A stretch of 64,000 nucleotides of DNA from CBDEGU01 sp965238045 (GTDB lineage: Bacteria; Acidobacteriota; Terriglobia; Bryobacterales; UBA6623). Shown piece after piece: positions 1 through 9,377 of this stretch. Under the pieces are notes generated by a model. It was not told the DNA's origin, searched no databases, and saw only the letters and a list, made by a program, of their open reading frames with translations. A program made the position numbers and the translations under genes. The stretch lies in NCBI GenBank assembly GCA_965238045.1, contig CBDEGU010000011.1, positions 845,479 through 909,478 of the forward strand, written 5' to 3'. Numbering within the stretch: position 1 is the first letter of the stretch; each line of letters starts with the position of its first letter.

Positions 1-1868
1 TGCATCTCGATGGTGAACGGGTCACCGGATTCGGGTGTGATCGTGGTGGTGACGGTGGCGTTTCCAGCGGGCTTGAATTGTTTGTCGCGGACCTGGGCGC
101 GCAACTTCACGCGAGCTTCGTCGGCGTACAAGCGGCGGTCGGCCGACAAGACGACCGGGCCGGGCGAGGAGGCCACCAGGCCGCGCACGAGTTGCCGCCA
201 GAAGGTGACATGGCGCGTGTCATCGTGCGGCAGCTGCATCTTCCAGCGCCAGGTTCCGCCCGTCGCCAGAATCATGGCCTTGCCGTGCCCGAAGTTCTGA
301 ACCACCAGCAGGGGAAAGGTTTCATCGCCGACCCGGGCATTGAGCAGCGCAATGGCGGCGGGCTTCAGCGGTCCGAGGCTCTGATAGTCGGCGAGATCGG
401 GAAGCTGGTTCCACTTTTCGTGATTCTTCGCGGCCTCGGCGTCGAGGCGGCAGATCAGGGAGTTGCGGCCCTGATTGGTCAGCTCGGCGTGCGCCCTGGC
501 CCGGATGAAGGTTTTCTCGGAGTTTTCGGGAAGCCGCACCGGCAGCACATCGGCGATGCGCGAGACGGCCCAGCCGCCGTCGGCCAATCCGCGGCGGCCG
601 GCCAGCATGAGCAGTGTGCCGCCGCGCCGTCCGACGAAGTCGGCGATCATCTCCTGCTGCTCGGTCGTAAAGTAGGCCGCTTCGATGCTGCCGAGGATCA
701 AGGCGTCGTAGGCGAAAAGTTCCTCCGGTGTGGTCGGGAATCCCTTGGCGAGCTCGGTGCGATCGTTAACGCCCTGGCGATAGAACTTGTTGGGCGTTGT
801 TCGGAGCATGCAGACGAGCCGGACGTTCTCGTCTTTTGCGATCGCCCGGCGCATGAACTTGTACTCCCAGCGCGGCTCACCCTCGACGTAGAGAACGCGC
901 CGCGGCTGGCGCGGCACATCCAGTACGCGGGCAAGCGAGTTGTTGCCCTCGATCCGCTCGCCTTCGACCGGATCGAGAAGAAATTGCAGATTGCGCACAC
1001 CCGCGTCGCCGGCGTTAAAGACCACCGCTTCGCTCTGAACGGCTTCTCTGGGCCGCAGGATGATCGGTTTCGACGCCAGGATTCGCGAATCATCGCGCAC
1101 GGTCAGGCGCGTCTCGATCGGAGAGGTTCCGTGATGCCGAATCGAAATTTGGGCGGTGACCTGGGAGCGAGGCAAGGCGCTGGCGGCGAGGTTGACGCCG
1201 CGGAGTTCGACGTCTTCGGGCATTTCCGCGCGGCCGACGCCGACCGTATGCACGGGCACCCGGCGGCGGCGAATCTCGCTCATCAGGCGGCGGTCGAACG
1301 AGCCGGTGTTGTCCGAGCCGTCGCTGAAGACGACGACAGCGCCGAGAGGCACGACGGCCGACTCGCCGAGCAGCCGGGCGACCGATTCGCCGATGCGGGT
1401 GCTCAAGCCGCTGGCCTCGATGTTTTCGAGCGACGAGATGCGTTTGAGGTCGCCGGAGAAGCTGTAGATCCGGACCCGGAATTTCTCTCGCAGCTTCTCG
1501 AGCAGTCCACCGTTGAGAAGGGCGGCGACCTGCTCGAGACGTGTCTCCTGGTCCGATCCGAGCGTCATGCTGCGGGAGGTGTCAATCAGCAGCGACACGA
1601 CGTTTTGCTGAGATCGCAGCGAGCGAATGCGTATCGCCGGCTGCCAGAGCATGAAGAGCACCAGGGCCAGGGCGGCTACTTGCAAGGCTCCCAGGCCCGC
1701 AAGCTGCCGCTGGCCGAGGCGTCCGGGATGGCGGCGCAAGTGCCAGAGGATTCCGGCGCCCAACGCCACGATCGCCAGCGGTAGGAGCCAGCCGGACCAG
1801 CCGCTGGCAAAGACGAATTCCCCCTTGCGGAAGACCGTGAGTGGATAGTGGAAAAGAAATTCGAACAC
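1..1868 (-). CDS. VWA-domain membrane protein with glutamine-amidotransferase-like region (partial)
   Basis: The reading frame stays open on the minus strand from a GTG at 1868 to the window edge, so about 622 N-terminal residues are visible and the C-terminus is missing. Two membrane segments lie at about residues 23-43 and 58-76. A von Willebrand A domain follows, with the MIDAS-like motif DTSRSM and a later VVVFSDGSDN strand. Further on is a stretch (FAYDALILGSIEA) like the GATase1-like fold found in this family. Such proteins are BatA-like membrane proteins of unknown function, often paired with DUF4159 genes. The start lies 15 bases after the stop of the upstream DUF4159 gene in the same frame, so the two are probably co-transcribed. 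The long plus-strand frame over the same DNA is a shadow. Confidence 0.85.
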   Translation of the reverse strand, partial: MFEFLFHYPLTVFRKGEFVFASGWSGWLLPLAIVALGAGILWHLRRHPGRLGQRQLAGLGALQVAALALVLFMLWQPAIRIRSLRSQQNVVSLLIDTSRSMTLGSDQETRLEQVAALLNGGLLEKLREKFRVRIYSFSGDLKRISSLENIEASGLSTRIGESVARLLGESAVVPLGAVVVFSDGSDNTGSFDRRLMSEIRRRRVPVHTVGVGRAEMPEDVELRGVNLAASALPRSQVTAQISIRHHGTSPIETRLTVRDDSRILASKPIILRPREAVQSEAVVFNAGDAGVRNLQFLLDPVEGERIEGNNSLARVLDVPRQPRRVLYVEGEPRWEYKFMRRAIAKDENVRLVCMLRTTPNKFYRQGVNDRTELAKGFPTTPEELFAYDALILGSIEAAYFTTEQQEMIADFVGRRGGTLLMLAGRRGLADGGWAVSRIADVLPVRLPENSEKTFIRARAHAELTNQGRNSLICRLDAEAAKNHEKWNQLPDLADYQSLGPLKPAAIALLNARVGDETFPLLVVQNFGHGKAMILATGGTWRWKMQLPHDDTRHVTFWRQLVRGLVASSPGPVVLSADRRLYADEARVKLRAQVRDKQFKPAGNATVTTTITPESGDPFTIEM

Positions 1869-1883
1869 AGTGCGGAACCGATG

Positions 1884-2732
1884 CTAATGAGTCATGGCGT
1901 ACAAAATGTAATTGATGCCGAAGCGGTAGGCCAGCGCAGTCATCTGTTCTGGGTATTCGGGCGTGTCGGCGTGCTCCCAGGCATCTCCCAGGTCCATATT
2001 AAAGTTGATGGCGACCATCAGGCGGCCGTCATCGTCGAGAATGCCTCGCCAATGCGGCTGGATGCCGTCTCGTTCATAGGTGCTGCCGCTCCAGACGTAC
2101 TGAATCCCGGGGATCTGAATGCCGTTGTCGAGGTCATAGAGCACGTGAAGAATCGGATCGCCGGCCTCGATTTCAAGAACCGGCCGGTCGGGGAATACGC
2201 GCCGCATACTACTCATGAAGACGGCCCACTGGTAGGTACCGTGGAAGTCATCGACTATCAGGAAGCCGCCTCGCAGCAGATACTCGCGCAGGCGTTCGGC
2301 TTCTTGCGGGCCAAGATACCAGCGGCCGACCTCCACGGCGTAGAGCCAGGGATAGTCAAACAAGCTGTCGTCGAGGAGCTGCACGAGCTTGCTCCCGGCG
2401 GCCGCGTCGATGCGCGTGAGCCGGCGTACTCCCTGCATGAAGTGATATTCGGCCTCGGGATAGTCGGTCGCCCAACTGCCTCGCCGGCGCCAGCCGCCCC
2501 CGCCGCTTTCGTATACCAGGCGGGTGAAATGGAATTCAGCGTTTGCATCCCCCTGCTCCCAGGAAAGCGAAGGCGGTTCACGAAACCGCCGCGGAGACCG
2601 GAAGCGCTGCAAGGCGGTCAGCGCCGCCGTGCTGAGGATGACCGTGATCGCCACGGCGGCGGTCTTGCGATGATACCGTCCGTTCACTGTTGACCAACGC
2701 CCCTTGCCTGACCGTCTGCCCAAGGTTAACAT
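1884..2732 (-). CDS. DUF4159 domain protein
   Basis: The protein is about 282 aa from the ATG at 2732; a GTG at 2687 is an alternative start just before the hydrophobic segment TAAVAITVILSTAAL. The body has typical DUF4159 features: HFTRLVYES near the start of the domain, a FDYPWLYAVEVG strand, LLRGGFLIVDDFHG, and a C-terminal YRFGINYILYAMTH. DUF4159 proteins are poorly characterised, resemble GATase-like folds and usually neighbour VWA membrane proteins, as here. Location at the membrane is inferred from the N-terminal segment. The ATG at 2732 lies just outside the repeat that starts at 2747, so repeat sequence probably supplies the upstream region. Confidence 0.8.
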   Translation of the reverse strand: MLTLGRRSGKGRWSTVNGRYHRKTAAVAITVILSTAALTALQRFRSPRRFREPPSLSWEQGDANAEFHFTRLVYESGGGGWRRRGSWATDYPEAEYHFMQGVRRLTRIDAAAGSKLVQLLDDSLFDYPWLYAVEVGRWYLGPQEAERLREYLLRGGFLIVDDFHGTYQWAVFMSSMRRVFPDRPVLEIEAGDPILHVLYDLDNGIQIPGIQYVWSGSTYERDGIQPHWRGILDDDGRLMVAINFNMDLGDAWEHADTPEYPEQMTALAYRFGINYILYAMTH

Positions 2733-2746
2733 AGGGTCGCTTGCCG

Positions 2747-2979
2747 CTGATTTCCCGGCTGGAGGCCGCCGCCGCCGGCCCTGCTGGACCAGCGAAAGCG
2801 GCCAGACGGGTCCGCCGATCGGCGGGTTGGCAGCCCTTGTAGATACGCGAGGAGGCAACTTCGGGTTACAGCCGAGCGGCGCGCCTCAATGGCCCCTTGG
2901 GCCCCGACCAAGAACTATCGTGTTCAGAAATAAGGTGATTCACTAGAGACGCCCCGGCCGGTAGTATGAAAATATCGTC
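2747..2979 (+). repeat. Copy 1 of a ~230-bp direct repeat upstream of the carbamoyltransferase
   Basis: These 233 bases recur at 3243-3462 (220 bases) in the same orientation. The copies differ by a 9-base block (CGGCGGGTT, present here only), a 4-base difference near position 2922, and little else. The extra block completes the palindrome CCGCCGATCGGCGG. No coding sequence is evident inside the repeat. Confidence 0.85.
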
Positions 2980-2992
2980 GGTAAGAGTGGAA

Positions 2993-3240
2993 ATGGCTTT
3001 TGGGCTTGATAAATGGGGCAAAGACGCGGCCGCGCCGGCGTTGGGCGATGCATCCGGAGATTCGGGCGGTTCGTCGCGCACGGTCCACATTCTGGGCCTG
3101 TCGGCTTACTACCACGATTCTGCTGCTTGTTTGGTTCGCGACGGCGAGATTATCGCCGCCGCGCAAGAAGAGCGGTTCAGCCGCAAGAAACACGACCACC
3201 GGTTTCCGAGAACTACTAGCAACGCAGGATTAGGACATTA
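2993..3240 (+). pseudogene. Duplicated 5' fragment of carbamoyltransferase
   Basis: The frame starting at ATG 2993 runs into HILGLSAYYHDSAACLV and AAAQEERFSRKKHDHRFP, the conserved N-terminus of NodU/CmcH carbamoyltransferases. After RFP it loses similarity, so the fragment ends near 3202. The same 126 bases (3077-3202) reappear at 3463-3588, directly before the main body of the gene. It may be a real tandem duplication or two strain variants joined during assembly. Confidence 0.7.
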
Positions 3241-3242
3241 CC

Positions 3243-3462
3243 CTGATTTCCCGGCTGGAGGCCGCCGCCGCCGGCCCTGCTGGACCAGCGAAAGCGGCCA
3301 GACGGGTCCGCCGATGGCAGCCCTTGTAGATACGCGAGGAGGCAACTTCGGGTTACAGCCGAGCGGCGCGCCTCAATGGCCCCTTGGGCCCCGACCAAGA
3401 TATCGTGCAGAAATAAGGTGATTCACTAGAGACGCCCCGGCCGGTAGTATGAAAATATCGTC
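3243..3462 (+). repeat. Copy 2 of the ~230-bp direct repeat
   Basis: This is the second copy of the 2747-2979 sequence, 13 bases shorter. It is followed immediately by the second copy of the carbamoyltransferase 5' end; about 100 bases that separate these two parts in copy 1 (2980-3076) are absent here. Confidence 0.85.
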
Positions 3463-5293
3463 CGCACGGTCCACATTCTGGGCCTGTCGGCTTACTACCA
3501 CGATTCTGCTGCTTGTTTGGTTCGCGACGGCGAGATTATCGCCGCCGCGCAAGAAGAGCGGTTCAGCCGCAAGAAACACGACCATCGGGGCCGTCGCCTA
3601 CTGCCTGCCGGCTAGGCAGGCGGGCATTGCCCCGAGCGAGCTGACCCATGTCGTGTTCTACGACAAGCCTTTTCAGAAATTCGACCGGCTGCTCGAAACC
3701 TATATCGACTATGCCCCGGCGGGCTTGCGGTCGTTTCTTCAGGCGATGCCGCTATGGTTGCGCGAGAAGCTGTGGCTGCGCGAGAAGATCGCCAAGGAGT
3801 GCGGCTTCAAGGGGAAGGTTCTTTTTACCGAGCATCACGAATCGCACGCCGCCAGCGCGTTTTTTCCCTCGCCTTACGAGCGCGCCGCGATTCTAACCGT
3901 TGACGGCGTGGGAGAGTGGGCCACGAGCAGTTACGGCCAGGGCAACGGCAACCGGGTCTCGATGCTCGCCGAGATGCACTTTCCTCATTCTCTGGGCCTG
4001 CTCTATTCGGCCTTCACGTATTACATCGGCTTCAAGGTCAACTCGGGCGAATACAAACTCATGGGGCTTGCGCCCTATGGTAAGCCGGTTTACGTGAACA
4101 AAATCGTTGATGAACTGATCGACCTTCGCAAGGACGGGTCCCTGCGCCTGAACATGAAGTACTTCAACTTCTGTCAGGGGCTGACGATGACCAACGGCGA
4201 GTTCGACCGCCTGTTTGGCGGGCCACCCCGGAAAGCGGAGTCGGAGATTACCCAGCGGGAAATGGATCTGGCGCGCTCCATACAAGAAGTGACCGAGGTG
4301 GCCATGCTGCTGATGGCCAAGCATGTTCATAAGGCGACAGGCGAAAAGAACCTCTGTCTGGCCGGCGGGGTCGCCTTGAACTGTGTCGGCAACGGCCGCC
4401 TCCTGCGCGACGGCCCGTTTGAGAGCATCTGGATTCAACCGGCGGCGGGCGACGCGGGCGGTGCGCTCGGCGCGGCGCTTTCGGTCTGGTATCAATACCT
4501 CGACCAGCCGCGCAACTTGCCGGATGTTTGCCGGGGCCGCCTGGACGGCATGAAGGGCTCCTATCTCGGACCATCATATTCTGACAACGAGATTGAGATT
4601 GTGCTGGAGGGAAACGGCGCGACTTACCGGCGCATGGAGCACGAGGAAGTCATCCGCTGGACCGCCGAGCAACTGGCGAAGGAGAAAGTGGTCGGCTGGT
4701 TTCAGGGCCGGATGGAGTTCGGACCGCGCTCGCTGGGCGCCCGCAGCATTCTCGGCGATCCGCGCTCGACGAAGATGCAGTCGACGATGAACCTGAAGAT
4801 CAAGTACCGCGAAAGCTTTCGCCCGTTCGCGCCCTCGGTCTTGCGCGAGTCGGTCTCGCAGTTCTTCGAACTCGACGCCGATTCACCCTACATGCTTCTG
4901 GTCGCCCCGGTTCGCCAGGAACACCGCCGGCGGCCGGCGCCCGAGGAAGAGAAACTTTTCGGCATCGAGAAACTCAAAGTGCCTCGCTCGTCGATTCCCG
5001 CCGTGACTCACGTGGACTATTCGGCTCGCGTTCAGACGGTCTGCGCCGATGACAACGGCCCCTACTATGACCTGATCGCCGAGTTCGGCAGGCTGACCGG
5101 CTGTCCGATTCTCGTGAACACGTCGTTCAACGTCCGGGGCGAACCCATCGTCTGCTCACCCGAGGATGCTTACCGCTGCTTCATGCGCACCGAAATGGAC
5201 GTTTTGGTCCTCGGCGACTACGTGCTGGAAAAGGATGAGCAAGCTGAGTCCGAGGAAAAGGAAGCATGGCGGGAGGTCTACCAGCTTGACTGA
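3449..5293 (+). pseudogene. Carbamoyltransferase (NodU/CmcH family), 5' end frameshifted
   Basis: Members of this family transfer the carbamoyl group of carbamoyl phosphate to hydroxyl groups of small molecules or sugars. From about 3600 the frame is intact and complete, with EHHESHAASAFFPSPY, DGVGEWATSS, the Gly-rich LCLAGGVALNCVGNG, AAGDAGGALGAA, EFGPRSLGARSIL and CPILVNTSFNVRGEP. The N-terminal codons (HILGLSAYYHDSAACL, 3469 on) lie in another frame from the body, with the shift near 3590-3600. Six extra bases in CLPARQAG form part of a GCCTGCC/GGCAGGC hairpin. As read, no start gives a full-length protein. The SxtJ-like gene follows at once, as in many other genomes. A sequencing or assembly error could explain the break. 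Confidence 0.8.
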
Positions 5294-5702
5294 CCAGTCC
5301 ATAGTGGACAGTGTTCGCCACGCGAACCGGGCTCGCCGGTCGGCTCGCACCGTCGGCGTGGTTCTGCTGCTGGTGTCGTTGTGGCAACTAGCGACGAGCT
5401 CGCCGCTTGCAGCCGGGATCATCGCGCTTGGCGGGTTCATTCTGGTTGTGATCGGGCGAAGCTGGACCCGGGGCGCGCTGGCGTTCCACGATTCCTGGAT
5501 GCGTCTGGCCGAGACGCTCGGATACATCAACAGCCGTATTCTCTTGTCGGTCATGTTTTACGCGATGATCACACCCTACGGATACGTCAGGCGCATGATG
5601 GGACGAAACCCGCTGCGCCGCCGGGGCCCCAAACAGGACTCCTACTGGATTCCCCGCGAGCGTCCCCATCAGCGCCGCGAACAATTCGAGCGTTTGTTCT
5701 AG
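5286..5702 (+). CDS. SxtJ-like membrane protein
   Basis: This is a protein of about 138 aa with two hydrophobic segments near the N-terminus (TVGVVLLLVSLWQLATS and AAGIIALGGFILVVIG) and a basic C-terminal tail. Small membrane proteins of the SxtJ family commonly sit directly downstream of carbamoyltransferase genes; their function is unknown. TTG at 5286 is chosen because GGGAGG at 5271-5276 gives a 9-base spacing, and it overlaps the end of the upstream gene. GTG at 5304 is an alternative. Coupling to the carbamoyltransferase is inferred from the overlap. Confidence 0.75.
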   Translation: MTDQSIVDSVRHANRARRSARTVGVVLLLVSLWQLATSSPLAAGIIALGGFILVVIGRSWTRGALAFHDSWMRLAETLGYINSRILLSVMFYAMITPYGYVRRMMGRNPLRRRGPKQDSYWIPRERPHQRREQFERLF

Positions 5703-6032
5703 CCCGCTTTTCTTACCACGTGGCCCGGTGAAATGGAGGGGCGAAGTGTGTGAGAGGCCCGTCAGTAGGAGGCGCGCGTCGCTTGACGAGCGCAGGCGTA
5801 CTTGACAGTACGTTGAGTACGGCGAGCAAGCGCAACGAAGGAATGGCGGGCCTGTCATGTGCTTCGGTCGTCAGGTGGTGAGAAATGCGGGCTTGGGGCG
5901 TTGGACCCGGCCGGCACACCTGGTACTTCTCCGGTCGCCGTGAGCTAGCATGAAGGCACGTGGTTGCGCGATTACGGGCTGCTCCCTCGTGGCACGAAAT
6001 CGCTGCTTGAAACCGCTGGATGAATCCGCTGT
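5703..6032 (+). other. Intergenic, no gene seen
   Basis: No convincing reading frame is present on either strand. The stretch holds short near-repeats (CTTGACGAGCG / CTTGACAGTACG) but no clear terminator or riboswitch that can be supported. Confidence 0.5.
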
Positions 6033-7211
6033 ATGAATCCGCCGATCTACATGGACCATCACGCCACGACGCCGGTTGACGCCCGGGTGCTGGACGCGAT
6101 GCTGCCCTATCTCAAGGAGCACTTCGGCAATGCGGCCAGCCGGAATCATGCCTTTGGCTGGAAAGCCGAGGAAGCGGTCGATACCGCCCGGCGGCAAGTT
6201 GCCACGCTGATCGGTGCGCGGCCGCGCGAGATCGTCTTTACCAGCGGCGCGACCGAGTCGATCAACCTGGCGCTGAAAGGCGTTGCCGAACATTCGGGCG
6301 CTTCCAAGGATCACATCATCACCTGCCGCACCGAGCACCGGGCGGTGCTCGACACGGCCAAGTGGCTGGAGAAACGGGGATATCGCGTTTCCTATCTTCC
6401 GGTGGGCCGTGACGGTCTAATCCGCCCCGCCGCGGTGGAGCAAGCCATCACCAGCCGGACCGTCCTGATCTCTCTGCTTTGGGCCAACAACGAAATCGGC
6501 GTCATTCAGCCGGTTTCGGAAATCGGCCGCCTGGCGAGAGAACACGGGGTATTCTTCCACGTCGACGGCGTGCAAGCCGCTGGCAAGATACCGCTCGATG
6601 TCGAAGCCTCCTGTATCGACCTGCTTTCGCTGAGCGCCCATAAGCTGTACGGCCCCAAGGGCGCCGGAACGCTGTATGTAAGGCGCCACAATCCGCAGGT
6701 GGAGATCGCCGCCCAGATCGACGGGGGCGGGCATGAGAGAGGCGTGCGCTCGGGAACGCTGAATGTGCCGGGGATCGTCGGGCTGGGTGAAGCCTGTGAA
6801 ATCGCCGGCCGCGAGATGGCCTCCGAGTCGGCCCGGCTCGCCAGACTCCGGGACCGGTTGCTGCGCGGGCTTTCCTCGCGGGTCGGGGATCTGGTGGTGA
6901 ACGGCGGCCTGGACCATCGCCTGCCGCATAACCTCAATGTCAGTTTTCCGGGCGTGGACGGGGAGTCGCTGCTCATGGGGCTTGACGATGTCGCTGTCTC
7001 GAGCGGTTCGGCCTGCACGGCCGACCGGCCCGAACCCAGCCACGTTCTTCTCGCGATCGGCCGGAGCGAGCAGCTCGCGCACGCCTCTCTTCGTTTCGGA
7101 CTGGGCCGTTCGAACACCGCGGCCGAAGTGGATTACGTAATCGACAAAGTTGCCCGGGTCGTCGAGCGGCTGCGGGAACTTTCGCCGGTCAGCGAGGCCG
7201 GGCGCCCCTGA
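6033..7211 (+). CDS. Cysteine desulfurase (NifS/IscS family)
   Basis: This PLP enzyme removes sulfur from L-cysteine and passes it as a persulfide to Fe-S cluster or tRNA thiolation pathways in the cytoplasm. The 392-aa protein has normal family length, starting with IYMDHHATTPVD. The PLP lysine lies in LSAHKLYGPKGAG, the co-factor aspartate region is HVDGVQAAGKI, and the catalytic cysteine sits in the loop AVSSGSACTADRPEPSHV. The short, helical position of this cysteine fits the IscS/NifS (group I) type. A second in-frame-looking ATG 14 bases upstream is in another frame, so 6033 is kept. No isc or suf partners are adjacent, so the acceptor is unknown. Confidence 0.93.
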   Translation: MNPPIYMDHHATTPVDARVLDAMLPYLKEHFGNAASRNHAFGWKAEEAVDTARRQVATLIGARPREIVFTSGATESINLALKGVAEHSGASKDHIITCRTEHRAVLDTAKWLEKRGYRVSYLPVGRDGLIRPAAVEQAITSRTVLISLLWANNEIGVIQPVSEIGRLAREHGVFFHVDGVQAAGKIPLDVEASCIDLLSLSAHKLYGPKGAGTLYVRRHNPQVEIAAQIDGGGHERGVRSGTLNVPGIVGLGEACEIAGREMASESARLARLRDRLLRGLSSRVGDLVVNGGLDHRLPHNLNVSFPGVDGESLLMGLDDVAVSSGSACTADRPEPSHVLLAIGRSEQLAHASLRFGLGRSNTAAEVDYVIDKVARVVERLRELSPVSEAGRP

Positions 7212-7248
7212 CCCGAGACGCGAGTCAGGTCCGTGGCCGCCGCCGGGG

Positions 7249-8610
7249 TCAAATCGAGCGGCGCAGGCGCGAGGAGTAGACCGTCACCAGCATGGCCGCG
7301 CCAAGAAAGCCCATCACGGCGCCGAGGCCGATGAGTTCCGGATACTCGCGAGGAAGCAGCAGGCAGATTCCGAAGTTTGCCAGCAGCGCGGCGGCGGCGG
7401 CGATGATCGGCAGGCGTTGCCGGCCGATCGCGAAGAGCATCCTGGAAAGGAAGTCGCTCACCGATCGCCCGATGATGATTGGTGCGCAGCCGAGCAGCAG
7501 GAGGGCGACGGTCTCGGTCGAGGTCTCGCCAAAGGCGCCGCGCTGGAAGAGCAATCTTACGACAGGTTCACGGGCAGCCAGCAATAAGATCGTGGCCGCC
7601 ACCGAGGCGAGCCCCATGAACCAAGACGTTCGCACGACCGCCGCCCAGGAGTTTGTTTTCTTCACGGGGTCCTCGGCGTATCGCGTAACCTCGGGCAAGA
7701 AAGAATGCGACAGCGGGACGACGAGCATGGCCAACGGCACTCGAAACAGCTTGAGGGCGTATTCGAACGCCGCCGTCATGCCGCTGCCGAAGGTTGAGGC
7801 ATAGGCGCGGGTGACCGCCATGTTGAGTTCCACGGCGAGCGATTGCGCGACGATCGGCGCGGGTGTCATGAGCAGTTCCGCGACGCCAATTTGGCGCGAC
7901 ACCGCCGAAGGGTCATGCAGAATGGGCCGCGCATACCAGTGAGTGCAAGCAAGGTGCAGAAAGCTCCCGGCAACGTAGCCATAGGCAAAGCTGTCGACGC
8001 CCAGTTGGTGAAATAGGAGTAATCCAGCCAGCACGGTAGCCGTGTTCACCGTTGCCTGCTGAAGGGCGGGAATCAGAAATCGCCGCCTCGAGAACAGGTA
8101 CGCGTTGTAGACAAACGTGCAGGCGCTGGCGATCAGACTGATGCTGCAAAGTCGCAGCAGCCAGGTCCCGGTCGCGGTCGTGGCGGCGTCGAGTCCGGGG
8201 GCGAAGAGCCGGACCACCGGGTTTGCGAAGAGTAACAGCAGGATCGCGCCGGCGATGGCTAGCCCGGTGACCGGTTGGAGGACATCGCCAAAGGCATGCG
8301 GGGGCCGCCCGTCGCGGCTGGAAAACAGCGGCCCGAAGCCGAAGATCAACGCTACGGCCATGATGGCCCAGGCCATTTCCAGGGGCGCCATGGCGGCTGT
8401 TAGGGCGTCGGCTTCCGGACCGGTGCCGAGCAGATACCCAATCACCAGCTGGCGAACGAACCCGGCAATCTGAGCCAGGAACAATCCCGCGGCCAGGACG
8501 GTGCTTCCCTTGACGATTGTTTTTTCAGAGACGTCCAGCGAACCGCACTCCTTCCGGGCTGGGGCGGCACGCGCGCAACGCCGCCCGGGGAAAGGACCGC
8601 GCCGGGGCAC
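7249..8610 (-). CDS. murJ: Lipid II flippase MurJ
   Basis: MurJ is a MOP-superfamily membrane transporter that flips the peptidoglycan precursor lipid II. The protein is about 453 aa with roughly 13-14 hydrophobic segments. It has the family's N-terminal AGFVRQLVIGYLLGTGPEADAL and a central ELNMAVTRAYASTFGSGMTAAFEYALKL block, then PLSHSFLPEVTRYAE. The first 25 or so residues are not typical, so translation may begin later, just before DVSEKTIVKGSTVLAAGLF (about 8534). It faces the cysteine desulfurase gene convergently. Confidence 0.85.
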   Translation of the reverse strand: MPRRGPFPGRRCARAAPARKECGSLDVSEKTIVKGSTVLAAGLFLAQIAGFVRQLVIGYLLGTGPEADALTAAMAPLEMAWAIMAVALIFGFGPLFSSRDGRPPHAFGDVLQPVTGLAIAGAILLLLFANPVVRLFAPGLDAATTATGTWLLRLCSISLIASACTFVYNAYLFSRRRFLIPALQQATVNTATVLAGLLLFHQLGVDSFAYGYVAGSFLHLACTHWYARPILHDPSAVSRQIGVAELLMTPAPIVAQSLAVELNMAVTRAYASTFGSGMTAAFEYALKLFRVPLAMLVVPLSHSFLPEVTRYAEDPVKKTNSWAAVVRTSWFMGLASVAATILLLAAREPVVRLLFQRGAFGETSTETVALLLLGCAPIIIGRSVSDFLSRMLFAIGRQRLPIIAAAAALLANFGICLLLPREYPELIGLGAVMGFLGAAMLVTVYSSRLRRSI

Positions 8611-8639
8611 ATGCTCTAGAAACGCCCGGCTACTTGCTG

Positions 8640-9107
8640 CTACCGTGCCCGAATCTTAACAATCAAATAGGTGATCTTGTGGCCGCTTTCAAGAACGACT
8701 TGATGGGGCGTCTTGGGCGGGATGTTGACAGTATCCCCTGGCCGGAGCGTCCGTTTCTTGCCACCCTGAATGGACTTGGCGCGAATTTCGCCGGGTTCGG
8801 TCGTTTTCGGATCGACCAGTTTTCCGCCGGTGATCAGAGTCGCCTCGCCGCTCTGGACGACGTAGAAATCGGTGAACTCCTCGTGGATTTCCGCCGGGCC
8901 ATTCCCCTCGCGATGGACCATCAACGAGTAGTGACTGCCCCAATCGCCGAACCTGTGCAGAGCGAAATGCTGATCATTGATCTTCGGAGCCAGTTTGGCG
9001 GCATAGCCCTTGAGTTCCGAGTCGGGCCAATACGAGGATTCATCCGCGGCCGAGAGCGGGAGGGCGAGCATCCCCGCGGCGCATACAGCTAATGCTATTT
9101 GTTTCAT
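8640..9107 (-). CDS. Secreted cupin-domain protein
   Basis: This 155-aa protein starts with a signal peptide (MKQIALAVCAAGMLALPLSAA). A single cupin barrel follows, with EEFTDFYVVQSGEATLITGGK and the second cupin motif RPGDTVNIPPKTPHQVV. The ATG at 9107 is chosen over an upstream one because AGGAGAG lies at the right distance before it and the signal peptide begins there. The substrate is unknown; related secreted cupins in acidobacteria are uncharacterised. Confidence 0.85.
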   Translation of the reverse strand: MKQIALAVCAAGMLALPLSAADESSYWPDSELKGYAAKLAPKINDQHFALHRFGDWGSHYSLMVHREGNGPAEIHEEFTDFYVVQSGEATLITGGKLVDPKTTEPGEIRAKSIQGGKKRTLRPGDTVNIPPKTPHQVVLESGHKITYLIVKIRAR

Positions 9108-9377
9108 TCCTAATCTCTCCTGTTGCTGCCAGCGAAACCGGTCTTCCGTCAGGCACACCCCGCAATACAGGAGCCCGCCCGCAAGCCGCCGGGTTCGCCG
9201 CGTGACCGTGTTCGCCCGGTGACCGTGTTCGCCCAGTGACCGGGGCTGAGCCGTGAGCCGATCCTCTCAATAGTAACGACACAATGGTAACGCACCTGAA
9301 CCGAAGACATACGCGCGCCGGAGGGGCAGGAAGACCCTCTTCCTGCATTCGCCGCCGGCCGCGGGCAAGGCCATCGC

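Noticed and set aside
78..1784. 568-codon plus-strand frame
   Set aside because: It overlaps a minus-strand frame with clear VWA and membrane features; its own sequence has no recognisable domain.
9195..9245. Short tandem GTGACCGTGTTCGCC-like units as a CRISPR or regulatory array
   Set aside because: Only about three imperfect units with no spacers; not a CRISPR array.
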